This document shows, piece by piece, positions 16,941-26,743 of a DNA stretch of 64,000 nt. The stretch comes from Paenibacillus ihbetae (GTDB lineage Bacteria; Bacillota; Bacilli; Paenibacillales; Paenibacillaceae), in NCBI RefSeq assembly GCF_002741055.1, contig NZ_CP016809.1, positions 5,124,501-5,188,500 on the forward strand, given 5' to 3'. The position numbers and the translations under genes are program-made. The notes under the pieces are model-generated. The model had not been told where the DNA came from. It worked only from the letters and a program-made list of their open reading frames with translations, and made no database searches. Numbering within the stretch: the first letter of the stretch is position 1; every line of letters begins with the position of its first letter.

Positions 16941-17861
16941 ATGGGTGCGAGAAGGCTGACGCCGGCAGATAAAATGTATATGACGCTCAACTATACGGTC
17001 CTGTTTTTATTCTGCGCTACGGCGCTCTATCCATTTATCTATTTCCTGGCCCTGTCTTTCAATGACGGCTACGATGCGATGAAGGGCGGAATCTATTTTT
17101 TTCCCAGAGTATTTACATTAGAAAACTATGCGAAAGCGTTCAGCAACTCATTGATCTTGAATTCGTTCTTCATTTCCATTACCCGAACCGTTGTCGTAAC
17201 GGTAGTCTCCGTATTTCTGACGGCTTTATTAGCCTACGCGCTTTCGCGGAAAGGGCTGCCCGGAAGAAAGTATATCGTATTCTTCTTTTTCTTCACCACG
17301 TTGTTCAGCGGAGGGCTTATCCCGACGTTTATCCTGTTCCGGCAAATCCACATCCTGGATACGTTTTGGGTGCTGGTGCTGCCGTCCCTCTACAATTTCT
17401 TCAATGCGATTATCATGAAAACCTTCTTCGACGGAATCCCGGAAGGGCTCTCGGAATCGGCCCGCATCGACGGAGCAAGCGAGTTGTCTGTATTTGCAAG
17501 AATCATCCTGCCTCTTTCGATGCCGGTGCTTGCGACCATTGCCCTGTTTGTCGGGGTGGGCGTGTGGAATGACTGGTTTACCGGTCAGTTCTTCATACAG
17601 AATGAGAACCTGCAGCCTGCCGCCACGTTCCTGAACAAGATGATCAGCGAAGCGTCCTTCCAGTCGATGACGTCATCGTCGGGAAATAGCGGATCTGCGA
17701 TTCAGAACATGACCGAAACCCAGATGGAGCTGCGAGGCGTAACGCCGGAGGCCTTGAGGATGACGTTTGTCATCATTATTACGACCCCGATCATCTGTGT
17801 GTATCCATTTCTTCAGAAATATTTTGTCAAAGGCGTATTGGTTGGTTCTCTTAAGGAATAG
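16941..17861 (+). CDS. ABC sugar transporter permease (LplC/YtcP-like, CUT1)
   Basis: The second permease subunit has 306 residues and six predicted helices. ATG 16941 lies 7 nt after AAGGAGG. Its coupling motif is GLSESARIDGASELSVFARIILP. The loop NKMISEASFQSM and the ending YFVKGVLVGSLKE are typical of YtcP permeases. It pairs with the upstream LplB-like protein to form the membrane channel. Spacing of about 30 bp supports cotranscription. Confidence 0.9.
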   Translation: MGARRLTPADKMYMTLNYTVLFLFCATALYPFIYFLALSFNDGYDAMKGGIYFFPRVFTLENYAKAFSNSLILNSFFISITRTVVVTVVSVFLTALLAYALSRKGLPGRKYIVFFFFFTTLFSGGLIPTFILFRQIHILDTFWVLVLPSLYNFFNAIIMKTFFDGIPEGLSESARIDGASELSVFARIILPLSMPVLATIALFVGVGVWNDWFTGQFFIQNENLQPAATFLNKMISEASFQSMTSSSGNSGSAIQNMTETQMELRGVTPEALRMTFVIIITTPIICVYPFLQKYFVKGVLVGSLKE

Positions 17862-17917
17862 TTGGTATAAAAGGCTGAGCCTCTTATATAAAACTTCCAA
17901 TGGAAGGGGATTGTAGG

Positions 17918-19609
17918 ATGAGAAAGAACAAGCGCAGGAGTGTTCTTGGCATGGCACTAATCGCTTTGCTGCTTTTCATGACAATGACGGCATGCACGGG
18001 AACGGGCGGAAAAGAGGAAGCAGGCACGAATGAACCGGGTCCAAAAGAGTCAGGGACTGAAGAAATAAAGCCGGTCACCTTGACTTTCCTCAGTGCCTGG
18101 AATGGCGGCGGAGCCGGTTTCCCGCAGGACCAGGAGAATAATCCCGTTGCCGGGCAGATCAGGGAGAAAACCGGGGTCACGTTAAAATTGGAATCCATCA
18201 CAACAAGCGAAGTCGAGAAATTGAACACCATCTTTGCTTCCGGTACGGTTCCGGATATCGTTAACGCACCTTTCTGGTCTACGACAGGAGGAGAAGGACA
18301 AGTCATCAAGAAGGCGGCCACGGAAGGACAGCTTCTGGATTTAACCCCTTATCTCGATAAATACCCGAATGTGAAAAGACTTGTGACGACCGGGATTGCG
18401 AAGGATTTTGCCGAGTTCGATCTCAACAGCCCCGAATTTGAGGGCAAGACATATCTCATTCCTACGGAGACCCCGGACGGAACCCCGGAGAGCATTCATA
18501 ATTGGAACTACGGTCTGTTTGCCAGGGGAGATATCCTGAAAGCCTTAAATGTGAAAGCGGAGGATATTGATACGCAGGAAGAGCTATATGAGCTATTGGT
18601 CAAGATCCGGGATGGCGGTTTCAAGGATATTGGCGGAAAGCCGGTTATCCCTGCCGGAACCATGTGGAATGGATGGGATTACGGCCAATTCCTAGCCGGG
18701 TGGACGGATTACACGATATCGGACTACCGTGAAGTTGACGGCAAACTGATCCACTGGACGCAATCCAAGGATCATGAAGCCAGGCTGTTATACATGAGAA
18801 AGTTAATAACGGAAGGTTTGTTCGATCTTGAAGCCTTCAACAATACGAGCACAACGGCGAATGAAAAGCTGACGACCGGCAAGCTTGCCGTATTCGGAGC
18901 CCAGCCGATGCTGGCCGATTTACAAAAAACGCTGTACAAGACGAATCCGGAAATGCAGTATGAGCTGCTCGGACCGATGAAGAATAAGAGCGGAAACATT
19001 CGAACGCAAGTGGAAAAGCCGGGCCGTTCCGGGTTCCCTGTCCTATTCTTAAGCGCGGACATCAAAGATCCCGATGCGGCATTGCGGTACATTGATTATG
19101 TCAACAGCGAAGAGGGCCGGTTGCTTGCGTATTTCGGGATCGAAGGAACGCACTACACCATGGAGAACGGGATCCCTCAATGGATTCCGGATGTGAAAAA
19201 GCAATTCGATGACAACCCGGATCTGAAGAGAGACGCAGGGCTCAATTATCTTCCGGGAAGATTTATCGGGGCCTTCTCGTCTGAAGTTACTTGGCCTACG
19301 CCTGAAGATCAAAAAACCGAGTGGCAAAAGCTGGAGGAGAGCTTCTCCGCAAGAATGCCGATCCAAATCATAGATAAAGTAAGCGCGAGCTACCTTGCAA
19401 GAGAGTGGCCTAAATATCAGGAATATATCGATAAAACCAGCAGTTTGAATTTTGATGAGGAATTTAAGAAGGCCTTTTTTGCAGCGTCCGATGAAGAGGC
19501 TCTAAATATGCTTCATAGCGTCCAAGAAAAATTCAGAGCGGCCGGCGTGGAGGAAATGGCGGAGTTCGTGGCTCAAAAAGCTGCGGAACGGGATGACGTA
19601 GGGTTCTAA
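17918..19609 (+). CDS. Extracellular sugar-binding lipoprotein (CUT1, LplA-like)
   Basis: ATG 17918 begins a lipoprotein signal (RKNKRRSVLGMALIALLLF, lipobox MTAC), so the protein is tethered outside the membrane and delivers substrate to the two permeases encoded upstream. The mature part of about 540 residues has the family layout of large type 1 binding proteins: VTLTFLSAWNGG, KTGVTLKLE, TIFASGTVPDIV, LTPYLDKYPNVKRL. An in-frame ATG at 17900 is rejected because the signal peptide and ribosome site favour 17918. A GC hairpin downstream may give more of this protein than of the distal genes. Confidence 0.9.
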   Translation: MRKNKRRSVLGMALIALLLFMTMTACTGTGGKEEAGTNEPGPKESGTEEIKPVTLTFLSAWNGGGAGFPQDQENNPVAGQIREKTGVTLKLESITTSEVEKLNTIFASGTVPDIVNAPFWSTTGGEGQVIKKAATEGQLLDLTPYLDKYPNVKRLVTTGIAKDFAEFDLNSPEFEGKTYLIPTETPDGTPESIHNWNYGLFARGDILKALNVKAEDIDTQEELYELLVKIRDGGFKDIGGKPVIPAGTMWNGWDYGQFLAGWTDYTISDYREVDGKLIHWTQSKDHEARLLYMRKLITEGLFDLEAFNNTSTTANEKLTTGKLAVFGAQPMLADLQKTLYKTNPEMQYELLGPMKNKSGNIRTQVEKPGRSGFPVLFLSADIKDPDAALRYIDYVNSEEGRLLAYFGIEGTHYTMENGIPQWIPDVKKQFDDNPDLKRDAGLNYLPGRFIGAFSSEVTWPTPEDQKTEWQKLEESFSARMPIQIIDKVSASYLAREWPKYQEYIDKTSSLNFDEEFKKAFFAASDEEALNMLHSVQEKFRAAGVEEMAEFVAQKAAERDDVGF

Positions 19610-19623
19610 TGAAGGAAGTTTGC

Positions 19624-19653
19624 GGGATGGTGTGGATGGTGTCACTCCATCCC
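19624..19653 (+). promoter_or_regulatory. Intercistronic hairpin
   Basis: GGGATGG (19624-19630) pairs with CCATCCC (19647-19653), extended by GTG/CAC. There is no clear T run, so it is more likely an mRNA-stabilising or partial-termination structure after the binding-protein gene than a full terminator. Confidence 0.5.
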
Positions 19654-19733
19654 CATTAATTTCTAACCTTGTTTATAACGCCGCCCCCCTTAGAAAATTT
19701 GGTAAAAATACAACGGTTATGGAGGGAAGACGC

Positions 19734-20717
19734 ATGTTGAACGTTGCAATGCTAAGTAAGTGGCATGTGCATGCAGAGGATTACGCTAGAAAGCTGCAAT
19801 CTCATGGTAAGGTGAAGCTCACGGCCGTCTGGGACGAACAGCCTGAACGCGGAAGGGAATGGGCTGCCCGGTTGGGAGCGGATTTTGAAGCGGATTTGGA
19901 TACGCTGCTGCAGCGGGAAGACATCGACGGCGTTGTGGTGGATGCCCCTACAAGCATGCACGCCGACGTCATGGTCGCTGCCGCGGAGGCCGGCAAGCAT
20001 ATTTTTACCGAGAAAGCGATGGCTCTTACTGTTGAAGAATGCGATCGGATTTCTGCAGCGGTACGCAAAGCAGGCGTCAAGTTCTGCATTTCTTTTCCCG
20101 CCCGTACAAGACCGCACCAGTTGTTCGCGAAGCAGCTGATCGATGACCATGTATTAGGGGACGTGACGCTGCTGCGGATTCGTAACGGCCACGACGGTGC
20201 TCTGAATAATTGGCTCCCCGATTACTGGTATGATGAGAAGCAAACCGGGGGCGGAGCCATGATGGATTTGGGATGTCATCCGATGTACTTAGCCAGTTGG
20301 ATGTTGGGTCAGCCCAAAAGAATCACATCCATGTTCCATTACTTCACCCATCGGGCAGTAGAGGATAACGCGCAGTGCTCCATTGAGTTCGTCAACAACG
20401 CGGTCGCATTGGTCGAAACGAGCCTTGTGACGTACAGGACCCCTTCGGCCCTTGAGATTTACGGTACGGAGGGCACCTTGATGATCTCGGATGATTCCGT
20501 TCGAATCATCTCGAAGAAACTCGAGCTACCTTTTTCGGGATGGATCTCACCGACTCAGCTCCCTAAAGAGCAGCCGCTTCCGATCATCCAATGGGCGGAT
20601 GCGTTGCTTGATGACAAGCCGATGCCTTCCGGACTGGAGGACGGGACGAAATTGACGGAGCTGCTGGAAGCGGCCTACATCGCACATAAGGAAAACCGAA
20701 CGGTGGAGTTCAAATAA
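19734..20717 (+). CDS. Gfo/Idh/MocA family oxidoreductase
   Basis: This NAD(P)-dependent sugar or inositol dehydrogenase-like protein has 327 residues. ATG 19734 follows GGAGG by 9 nt; an in-frame upstream start at 19620 has no site. It has the family EKAMAL motif (residue 90s, the catalytic-lysine motif usually EKP) and GGGAMMDLGCHPMYL, the conserved His-containing motif of the second domain. The beginning (MLNVAMLSKWHVHAEDY) lacks the classic GxGxxG loop, having S-K-W instead, as in a divergent subgroup. It is the fourth gene of the sugar operon and probably oxidises the imported sugar. Confidence 0.85.
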   Translation: MLNVAMLSKWHVHAEDYARKLQSHGKVKLTAVWDEQPERGREWAARLGADFEADLDTLLQREDIDGVVVDAPTSMHADVMVAAAEAGKHIFTEKAMALTVEECDRISAAVRKAGVKFCISFPARTRPHQLFAKQLIDDHVLGDVTLLRIRNGHDGALNNWLPDYWYDEKQTGGGAMMDLGCHPMYLASWMLGQPKRITSMFHYFTHRAVEDNAQCSIEFVNNAVALVETSLVTYRTPSALEIYGTEGTLMISDDSVRIISKKLELPFSGWISPTQLPKEQPLPIIQWADALLDDKPMPSGLEDGTKLTELLEAAYIAHKENRTVEFK

Positions 20718-20735
20718 CGCGGGGGAGGGGATTCC

Positions 20736-21812
20736 ATGAGAACCGTAAAAGTCGGGATTATCGGTTGCGGAATGATTGCGGGCGGGAAGCATATGCCGTG
20801 TTTATCCAAGTTGGATAACGTACAGATAGTGGCCTTCTGCGACTTGAAGCCGGAACGAGCCGAGGAAGCCGCCCAAAAATACGGCACGCCAGACGCAAAG
20901 GTGTTTACGGATTACAAGGATCTGCTGGCCATGGAAGAAATCGAGGTTGTTCATGTGCTAACACCGAACAGCTCTCATGCGGCAATTTCCATTGATGCGC
21001 TCGAAAGCGGCAAGCATGTTATGTGCGAAAAACCGATGGCCGTCACAGGCGCCGAGGCCAAAGCGATGTACGAAGCCCACTTGCGAACAGGCAAGAAGCT
21101 CACCGTCGGGTACCAGAACCGTTCCAACGCCAAGAGCCAGCTGCTAAAGAAGATGATCGCCGACGGGGAGCTTGGGGATATCTATTTTGGGAAAGCAGTC
21201 GCTACCCGAAGACGAGGCGTACCGACATGGGGCGTGTTTCTGGATAAAGAGAAGCAGGGGGGCGGTCCGATGATCGATATTGGAACCCACTCCCTGGATC
21301 TGATCCTATGGCTGATGGATAACTATGAACCGGAGAGCGTCGTCGGCAGTGTCTTCCATAAGCTGAAGTATACTGAAAATGCCGCGAACGAATGGGGATC
21401 CTGGGATCCAAACGAATTCGAGGTCGAAGATTCGGCGTTCGGGTATGTGAAATTTAAAAATGGAGCGACGGTCATTATTGAAACCAGCTGGGCCCTCAAC
21501 ATTGCGGAGAGCGGCGGCAACCTGCTGTGCGGAACGAAGGGCGGGGCGGATTTTGCCAAAAATGAACTGCGGATCAACGGCGAGCGGGACGGAAGCTTGT
21601 TCCTCAATAAAATCGAAGTGAATCCGAATGCAAGAGAGCTGTTCAGGGGAGAAGAAATGACGGATTTCGAGTATGAAGCCAAACAATGGATCCACAGTAT
21701 CGTGAACGATACCGACCCCTTGGTCAAACCGAGGGAAGCGATGATTGTTTCGCAAATATTAGAAGCGGTATATATATCGGCGGAAACAGGAAAAACGGTT
21801 TATTTTGATTAG
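20736..21812 (+). CDS. Gfo/Idh/MocA family oxidoreductase
   Basis: The second dehydrogenase of the operon has 358 residues and lies 18 bp after the first. It has a standard nucleotide-binding loop (VGIIGCGMIAGGKH), the catalytic lysine motif CEKPMAVTGAEAK and the GGGPMIDIGTHSLDL active-site motif. It starts at ATG 20736 behind a GGGAGGGG site. The pair with the preceding paralogue suggests successive or coupled oxidation/reduction of one sugar, as in known inositol or levoglucosan-type pathways. The specific substrate cannot be told. Confidence 0.88.
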   Translation: MRTVKVGIIGCGMIAGGKHMPCLSKLDNVQIVAFCDLKPERAEEAAQKYGTPDAKVFTDYKDLLAMEEIEVVHVLTPNSSHAAISIDALESGKHVMCEKPMAVTGAEAKAMYEAHLRTGKKLTVGYQNRSNAKSQLLKKMIADGELGDIYFGKAVATRRRGVPTWGVFLDKEKQGGGPMIDIGTHSLDLILWLMDNYEPESVVGSVFHKLKYTENAANEWGSWDPNEFEVEDSAFGYVKFKNGATVIIETSWALNIAESGGNLLCGTKGGADFAKNELRINGERDGSLFLNKIEVNPNARELFRGEEMTDFEYEAKQWIHSIVNDTDPLVKPREAMIVSQILEAVYISAETGKTVYFD

Positions 21813-21992
21813 GGAAGGGACGTGAAACGCTGTCCTGTCATAGCGGGTCGCCAAGCGCCGATAATTTTTCGTTTTATCAAGAAAATATTCGATCAAATAC
21901 CGATCTTTATACGTATCCTTGTCTTCGTGGATGCCTCTGCATTTCGTCGAACGCATTCAAGACTGTCGATAGACAAGGAAATCGCCCATTGG

Positions 21993-22022
21993 AACCCGCG
22001 CCTGGCGCGGGTTATTTTAATG
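21993..22022 (+). terminator. Terminator of the sugar operon
   Basis: AACCCGCGCC (21993-22002) pairs with GGCGCGGGTT (22004-22013), followed by ATTTTAAT. The remainder of the 380-bp gap (21813-22193) shows no gene and must contain the promoter of the next one. Confidence 0.75.
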
Positions 22023-22193
22023 ACTAAAGAACGTCTAATCGGCGTTAATATCCATGGATGATCCGGGCCTTCCCGCAAATCATCGTGCAGCCTTACAAGC
22101 GTGTAAGGGTATTGTCATCTAAATCAATGGTACCAACCTGGCTGTTCCTCTAAAATACTCCCTGGATAGGATTATGGTTAAGGGGGAGTTGGC

Positions 22194-23699
22194 GTGAGGT
22201 TTTTTGAAATGCTGCTATTCTTTTCGAGTGCGTGTTTGTTGGCATTCCAGTTCACGGTCAGTCAGCGTATCCGAAGATCAGCTTTGCTCCTGACCAGCGG
22301 AGCGGGCTCCATTTTTGTAGTGATCCATTTGCTTGTCGAAGGATACAGGGTTCAGCTATTATTTTTATACGGATTTACGCTCCTGATGCTTATTCTTTCA
22401 CTGATCGACGCTTTCAAAGCACCGGCAGTCGTTCAGACTGCTTCGAGAATCCGCAGGGTGCTGGGCCGCCTTTTTATTGCGATGGGGTTACTCGCAACGG
22501 CGTGCTTTCAATATGTGTTTCCCGTATTCAGCTTTCCGGAGCCAACCGGCGAGTTTAAGGTAGGCACGCAAGCTTTTCATTTCATCGATTCAAGCCGGGA
22601 GGAGACATTTGGCACAACCGCGACAGGGAAGAGGGAATTGATGGTTCAGGTATGGTATCCGGCTCAAGCCGGCACCGGCCAGTACGCTCCTTTTATCCCC
22701 GATCCCCGGATTCTAAGTTACATGGCGGCGAACTACGGCCTTCCCGGGTTTACTTTTCAACACTTGAAGTACGTATCCAGTCATGCTTATTCGGGGGCCG
22801 AAGTTTCTTCAGCACAGACTTCATACCCGCTGATCCTTGCGAATCCCGGCTTCGGCTCTTCCAGGTTCCTCCATACGTCGCAAGCCGAGAATCTCGCGAG
22901 TCACGGATATATCGTGGCCGTGATCGACCACACCTTCAATACATTTGCAACTGAGTTTCCGGACGGTCGAATCACGACCAGCACAACCAACGACTTATTT
23001 TCGCCCGACCACGATTATCGGACCGAAAGGGGAAATCGCGACAAATTGGGAAAAGTTTTAACAGATGATGTGGCTTTTGCGCTGGACCAGTTCGAGCTTA
23101 TCCAAGCGGGGCAGATTCCAAGTCGTTTTAAAGGGAAGATGGATCTCAAGCATGTCGGGGTGTTTGGTCATTCCATCGGCGGAGCGACGGCCTATGACGC
23201 TGCTTACGATCCGCGAATCACGGCCGGAATAGACTTGGACGGAGGCCTATACCGACTGCGTGACAGAGAGGGGCTGCAAAAGCCGTTTTTATTCATCCAC
23301 TCGGAAACCGAATATGAACGATTAAAAATGGTGAGGGATGACCGGGTTTACACGGATGCAGAGCTTGACCGTATGGGCTCAACAAGAGAGTGGATGGATC
23401 AAGTAACGGAAGATAAAAAGCTGGAGCTTAAACGGATGCGCGAAACGGTCGGCGAAGGGGGACAAGTCCTCTATATCGACGATGCGGAGCATTTGAATTT
23501 TACCGATGTCCAGTTCATTTCTCCTATATTCAAAATACTGGGCATTACAGGAAAAATTGCACCCGAAAGAGCGAGCTCCGTTATTAATGCTTATATGCTG
23601 GATTTCTTCGACATGTATCTGAAAAACCAAGGTGGGAACTTAATGAAAGGACCGGATAGCCGCTTTCCCGAGATGAAGTTTGCCACCTCGCTATTATAA
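22194..23699 (+). CDS. Membrane-anchored alpha/beta hydrolase, PAF-acetylhydrolase-like
   Basis: The N-terminal 110 residues hold about four hydrophobic segments. A hydrolase domain then shows GTQAFHFIDSS, REELMVQVWYPA-type sequence and HGYIVAVIDHT. The nucleophile elbow is GVFGHSIGG (Ser), the acid is probably in GIDLDGG, and the histidine lies in DDAEHLNFTD. This matches platelet-activating-factor acetylhydrolase/plasma lipase-like esterases. It starts at GTG 22194 behind AAGGGGGAG. It is expected in the membrane with an exposed catalytic domain; the substrate is probably a short-chain ester or phospholipid. Not part of an obvious operon. Confidence 0.85.
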   Translation: MRFFEMLLFFSSACLLAFQFTVSQRIRRSALLLTSGAGSIFVVIHLLVEGYRVQLLFLYGFTLLMLILSLIDAFKAPAVVQTASRIRRVLGRLFIAMGLLATACFQYVFPVFSFPEPTGEFKVGTQAFHFIDSSREETFGTTATGKRELMVQVWYPAQAGTGQYAPFIPDPRILSYMAANYGLPGFTFQHLKYVSSHAYSGAEVSSAQTSYPLILANPGFGSSRFLHTSQAENLASHGYIVAVIDHTFNTFATEFPDGRITTSTTNDLFSPDHDYRTERGNRDKLGKVLTDDVAFALDQFELIQAGQIPSRFKGKMDLKHVGVFGHSIGGATAYDAAYDPRITAGIDLDGGLYRLRDREGLQKPFLFIHSETEYERLKMVRDDRVYTDAELDRMGSTREWMDQVTEDKKLELKRMRETVGEGGQVLYIDDAEHLNFTDVQFISPIFKILGITGKIAPERASSVINAYMLDFFDMYLKNQGGNLMKGPDSRFPEMKFATSLL

Positions 23700-23769
23700 A
23701 TGATGGAACAAGCTGCCGATTTCGGCATGCTCCCTTACTAAGTAAACAAAGACCGTCGTTACATTTAAG

Positions 23770-23808
23770 CAGCCAGTCACCGGTATTTAACCGGTGGCTG
23801 GCTTTTTC
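23770..23808 (+). terminator. Terminator after the hydrolase gene
   Basis: AGCCAGTCACCGG (23771-23783) pairs with CCGGTGGCTGGCT (23791-23803), with a run of T after it. The rest of the 23700-24077 gap shows no gene. Confidence 0.85.
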
Positions 23809-24077
23809 GTTTAGCCTTGAATGCGAATCGAATCAACTTGATGCGACGGGGTCCCTTTTTTTGCTCCGGACTCTCTAGTTAGTGGGCTTATTTCGACACA
23901 GGTAGACTTTCCCGAATGCATTTGCGTAATCTAACTAAACGCCTTAAAAGGGAGCGTTATTTTTTTAGTACTTTTTAATTAACGTCCCGCTGTATCATGC
24001 AGGAATTTATACCTATTTTGTCGAAATCAATCGAGGTTGTTAGAAAAATATTCCTATTTGGACAGTGAAGAGAGGTC

Positions 24078-26057
24078 ATGGAAGTGAAAAGAACGTTGTA
24101 TGTTCTCGTTTTGTTCAGCTTGCTGGTGGGACTCGGTTTGGCGGGAACGAACCAAGGTAGCGCCTCCGCTGAAGGGGCTGAGCTCCAGATCAAAGACATT
24201 GCGGGAAAGAATACCTATCTGATGAGTGACGGCTCCATGTGGTCCCTAATTGACGGGCGCCATAGCATTCGTACGCCAGGTCGTGTTGCAGCCATTAGCG
24301 GTTATGAGTACGGGGGCATCGGGATGACGCAGGATGGCCGCTTAGTGGAATGGGGCATCGGCAAGGGACCTCAGGTCGTTCCGGGTACAAGCGGCGTGAA
24401 GCAGATTTCGGGTTCCTACTGGCTGAAGTCGGATGGTACCGTATGGAGCGGCAATGTAAAAGTAAACAATCTCAGCGGCATTCTGCTGATTGCCAATGCG
24501 GATCAGGAGCTGGCTGCATTGTCCTCAAGCGGAGAGCTGCTGCTCGAGGATAACTACAAGAATGATCAATTTAAAAAGCTCGGAATCGTGGATAACCCAG
24601 CTTCCGTTAAATCCATGACCGTACACAGCGGACGCGTTGCCCTGCTGCATGATAACGGCGACGTGGTTGTATATGAGACGTCCAACTTCGACGATAACGG
24701 GCGGATCATCCCGGTAACCGTGGCTCAACAGGCAGCTCATATCGTTTACGTATCTAATGAGCCGACGGATCTTCTGATCGTGACACTCCAGGACGGAACC
24801 GTATGGACAACCGGAACGTATAAAGACCGCTGGAAGCTCAAGGAGCAGATCACAGGGCTTAGCGGGATCGTAAGGACATCCATTTACGGGAATGTGAAGG
24901 ATTGGTCGGAAGGCTTCTATGCGCAGCGAAGTGACGGAAGCTGGGTACACCACAAGGATGGCCAGAACAAAAATGTGGATGTACCGGTGGTTAAAAGTTT
25001 ATCCGTTGCGATATCCAATGCGACCCCTTATATAGGAGAGTCGCTGGAAGTGAGCATCCAGGAGAACTACACCAACGGGGCCAAGATCAAGGTGCCGGTT
25101 AAAGATGCAAGCATCGAGATCGAGAAGCCGTATTTGTTGAGTGTGCAAAAGAACGGTACGTTGAAATCTGCCGGTGTCGGAAAGACGCAGATTACGGTAA
25201 CATCGGGCGGCCAGTCCAAATCGGTCACGGTGTCTTCCAGCCTGCGCAACAATTTGAAATTCGCGAAACAGATCAACGGCAATGTCATGGTTCCAGCGAA
25301 AGCCGTTATCCAAGCATTGGGCGGAACCTATTCGGCCAAAAGCGGAGGCGTGGAGGCGAAATTCGGACAGACCGTGCTCACGTTCAAAGCAGGCAGCAAC
25401 CAGGCCAAGCTGAATGAAAGCTCCATCCGTCTCAAAGCTGCGCCCATGAACGACAAGGGCGAGCTGCTCATTCCGGCCTCCGTATTATCCGACGCGCTGG
25501 GGGCTAAAACCACCTGGGATGCCAAGTGGAAGCAAGCGCATATCTCCCTTGGCACGGATGCGACCCTGACCGTGGTTTCCAGCGAAACGGTTGGATTGAT
25601 CAAAAAAGCAATGCAGGGCAATTTGGTTAAGTTCATCGGCCGAACGTATTGGGTGAACGAATTCGAGGACCTGGAACGCTTCTCGAAATTGACGGTAACC
25701 GACATTTTGCCTGACGACAAGGGTGAATTCAACGTTATCTTCAAAACGGCATCAGGGAAAACGGTCAAAAGTTATCCTATGCGTTCTTCGGAAGTGACGC
25801 AGCTGTTCGCAGACCGTTCCTCGTTGTTAACTTACGACCCTTATAAAAAGTACAAATGGTCCGCGTCCATCTGGAAGCAGATTAAAGCCGGACAGGTTTC
25901 CCTCGGCATGACGAAGGAGCAGGTACAGCTGTCATGGGGGAACCCGGCTGCGAAAGACATAACCTCCGGCGGTGGAAAAACCATTGAAACATGGGGATAC
26001 TCCAATTTTAATATCGTTTCCTTCGTGAATGGGAAAGCTATTTTGATCATCATGTAG
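24078..26057 (+). CDS. Secreted stalk-domain protein with RCC1-like N-terminal part
   Basis: The product of about 659 residues begins with a signal peptide (RTLYVLVLFSLLVGLGLA). An N-terminal region with repeated W-S/T-D-G elements (LKSDGTVWSG, LQDGTVWTTG, QRSDGSWVHH) suggests an RCC1-type propeller. Next come a beta-sandwich with VTVSSSLRNN, then a copper-amine-oxidase N-terminal (stalk) domain (INGNVMVPAKAVIQALGG to LIPASVLSDALGAKTTWDAKW). The C-terminus is an OmlA/SmpA-like module (GMTKEQVQLSWGNP). It probably sits in the cell wall as a structural or sensing protein. The start is ATG 24078 or GTG 24084; both share AGAGAGG. Confidence 0.8.
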   Translation: MEVKRTLYVLVLFSLLVGLGLAGTNQGSASAEGAELQIKDIAGKNTYLMSDGSMWSLIDGRHSIRTPGRVAAISGYEYGGIGMTQDGRLVEWGIGKGPQVVPGTSGVKQISGSYWLKSDGTVWSGNVKVNNLSGILLIANADQELAALSSSGELLLEDNYKNDQFKKLGIVDNPASVKSMTVHSGRVALLHDNGDVVVYETSNFDDNGRIIPVTVAQQAAHIVYVSNEPTDLLIVTLQDGTVWTTGTYKDRWKLKEQITGLSGIVRTSIYGNVKDWSEGFYAQRSDGSWVHHKDGQNKNVDVPVVKSLSVAISNATPYIGESLEVSIQENYTNGAKIKVPVKDASIEIEKPYLLSVQKNGTLKSAGVGKTQITVTSGGQSKSVTVSSSLRNNLKFAKQINGNVMVPAKAVIQALGGTYSAKSGGVEAKFGQTVLTFKAGSNQAKLNESSIRLKAAPMNDKGELLIPASVLSDALGAKTTWDAKWKQAHISLGTDATLTVVSSETVGLIKKAMQGNLVKFIGRTYWVNEFEDLERFSKLTVTDILPDDKGEFNVIFKTASGKTVKSYPMRSSEVTQLFADRSSLLTYDPYKKYKWSASIWKQIKAGQVSLGMTKEQVQLSWGNPAAKDITSGGGKTIETWGYSNFNIVSFVNGKAILIIM

Positions 26058-26154
26058 AAGGAACTTGACAGTGATTAAAAATAACGGACCCAATATAAAT
26101 GAATTTAACAAAGAAAACCTATAAAAGCGTTATAAATTGAGTTATACTGAGGTA

Positions 26155-26280
26155 AGAATAAGAAAGGAGCCGTGCGCGAACACGACTCCTAAGTACAATA
26201 ACTGCATAAAGAGCAGTCGGCCACGTAAGATGGGTCGGAAGTAGACCGTTATCCTAGCCAGGGCGGTCTATTTCTTTTTC
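26155..26280 (+). ncRNA. Candidate antisense antitoxin RNA
   Basis: A plus-strand transcript could start after TATACT at 26143-26148. It would form a 5' stem-loop (AGGAGCCGTG with CACGACTCCT, 26165-26190) and stop at AGACCG/CGGTCT (26243-26269) followed by TTTCTTTTT. It overlaps the 3' end of the toxin gene encoded opposite, the usual layout of Gram-positive type I systems. The -35 element is weak and expression is unproven. Confidence 0.55.
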
Positions 26281-26351
26281 ATGTAGGTAAGCAATGCCAG
26301 AATGAACATGCCGAACATGAACATTAAGGAAAGTGCATCTTTGACCTCCAT
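26268..26351 (-). CDS. Holin-like type I toxin (27 aa)
   Basis: The 27-residue peptide begins MEVKDALSLMFMFGMF and ends with KKK: an acidic start, one hydrophobic helix and a basic tail, as in the putative holin-like toxin family of type I toxin-antitoxin systems. The ribosome site GGGAGGTG lies 8 nt before ATG 26351; an ATG six bases upstream is too close to it. The 5' leader sequence GGGCGGTC (complement of 26382-26389) can pair with GACCGCCC near the 3' end (complement of 26261-26268), a long-range fold that hides the ribosome site in related toxins. A paralogue lies at 32331. It lies just left of the cassette array. Confidence 0.82.
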   Translation of the reverse strand: MEVKDALSLMFMFGMFILALLTYMKKK

Positions 26352-26524
26352 GGGCATCACCTCCCTTCTGGGAGATTAGCCGACCGCCCTTATAGCCGTA
26401 TATTGTACTAGAAAATTATAACATATAAGACATGATGAAATATCATTAAAATACTATAATTACCTAGAATACATAGGAAACAAAACCGTATATGAGAATG
26501 TAAACACAGAGAAGGCAGTAACAT

Positions 26525-26673
26525 CACTTAACAATGTATCTATGCTGCGGGGCATTCTCCCCTTGGTTGTCAGAAGCAAACTCACAGGCGTAAACTCAGA
26601 CAACACACGACCCGGCCTAAGATAAGAGCTATCTAAGGACGGGTCGCGTCATAGATGCGGAAACGTTATGTGA
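26525..26673 (+). repeat. attC-like unit 1 (long arm with TAAGATAAGAGCTATCTAA)
   Basis: Outer boxes are CACTTAAC (26525-26532) and GTTATGTGA (26665-26673). The inner boxes are TATCTATG and CATAGATG, both changed from the common TATTCACG/CGTGAATA yet still complementary. The second stem is GTTGTC/GACAAC. The terminal arm is GACCCGGCC...GGACGGGTC around the loop AAGAGCT. Confidence 0.75.
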
Positions 26674-26743
26674 AATAACGGGAATATTACTGGATTTAAA
26701 ATTTATTTGACGCAGAAATTTAGTGTTTGAGGAGAAGAAGAGC

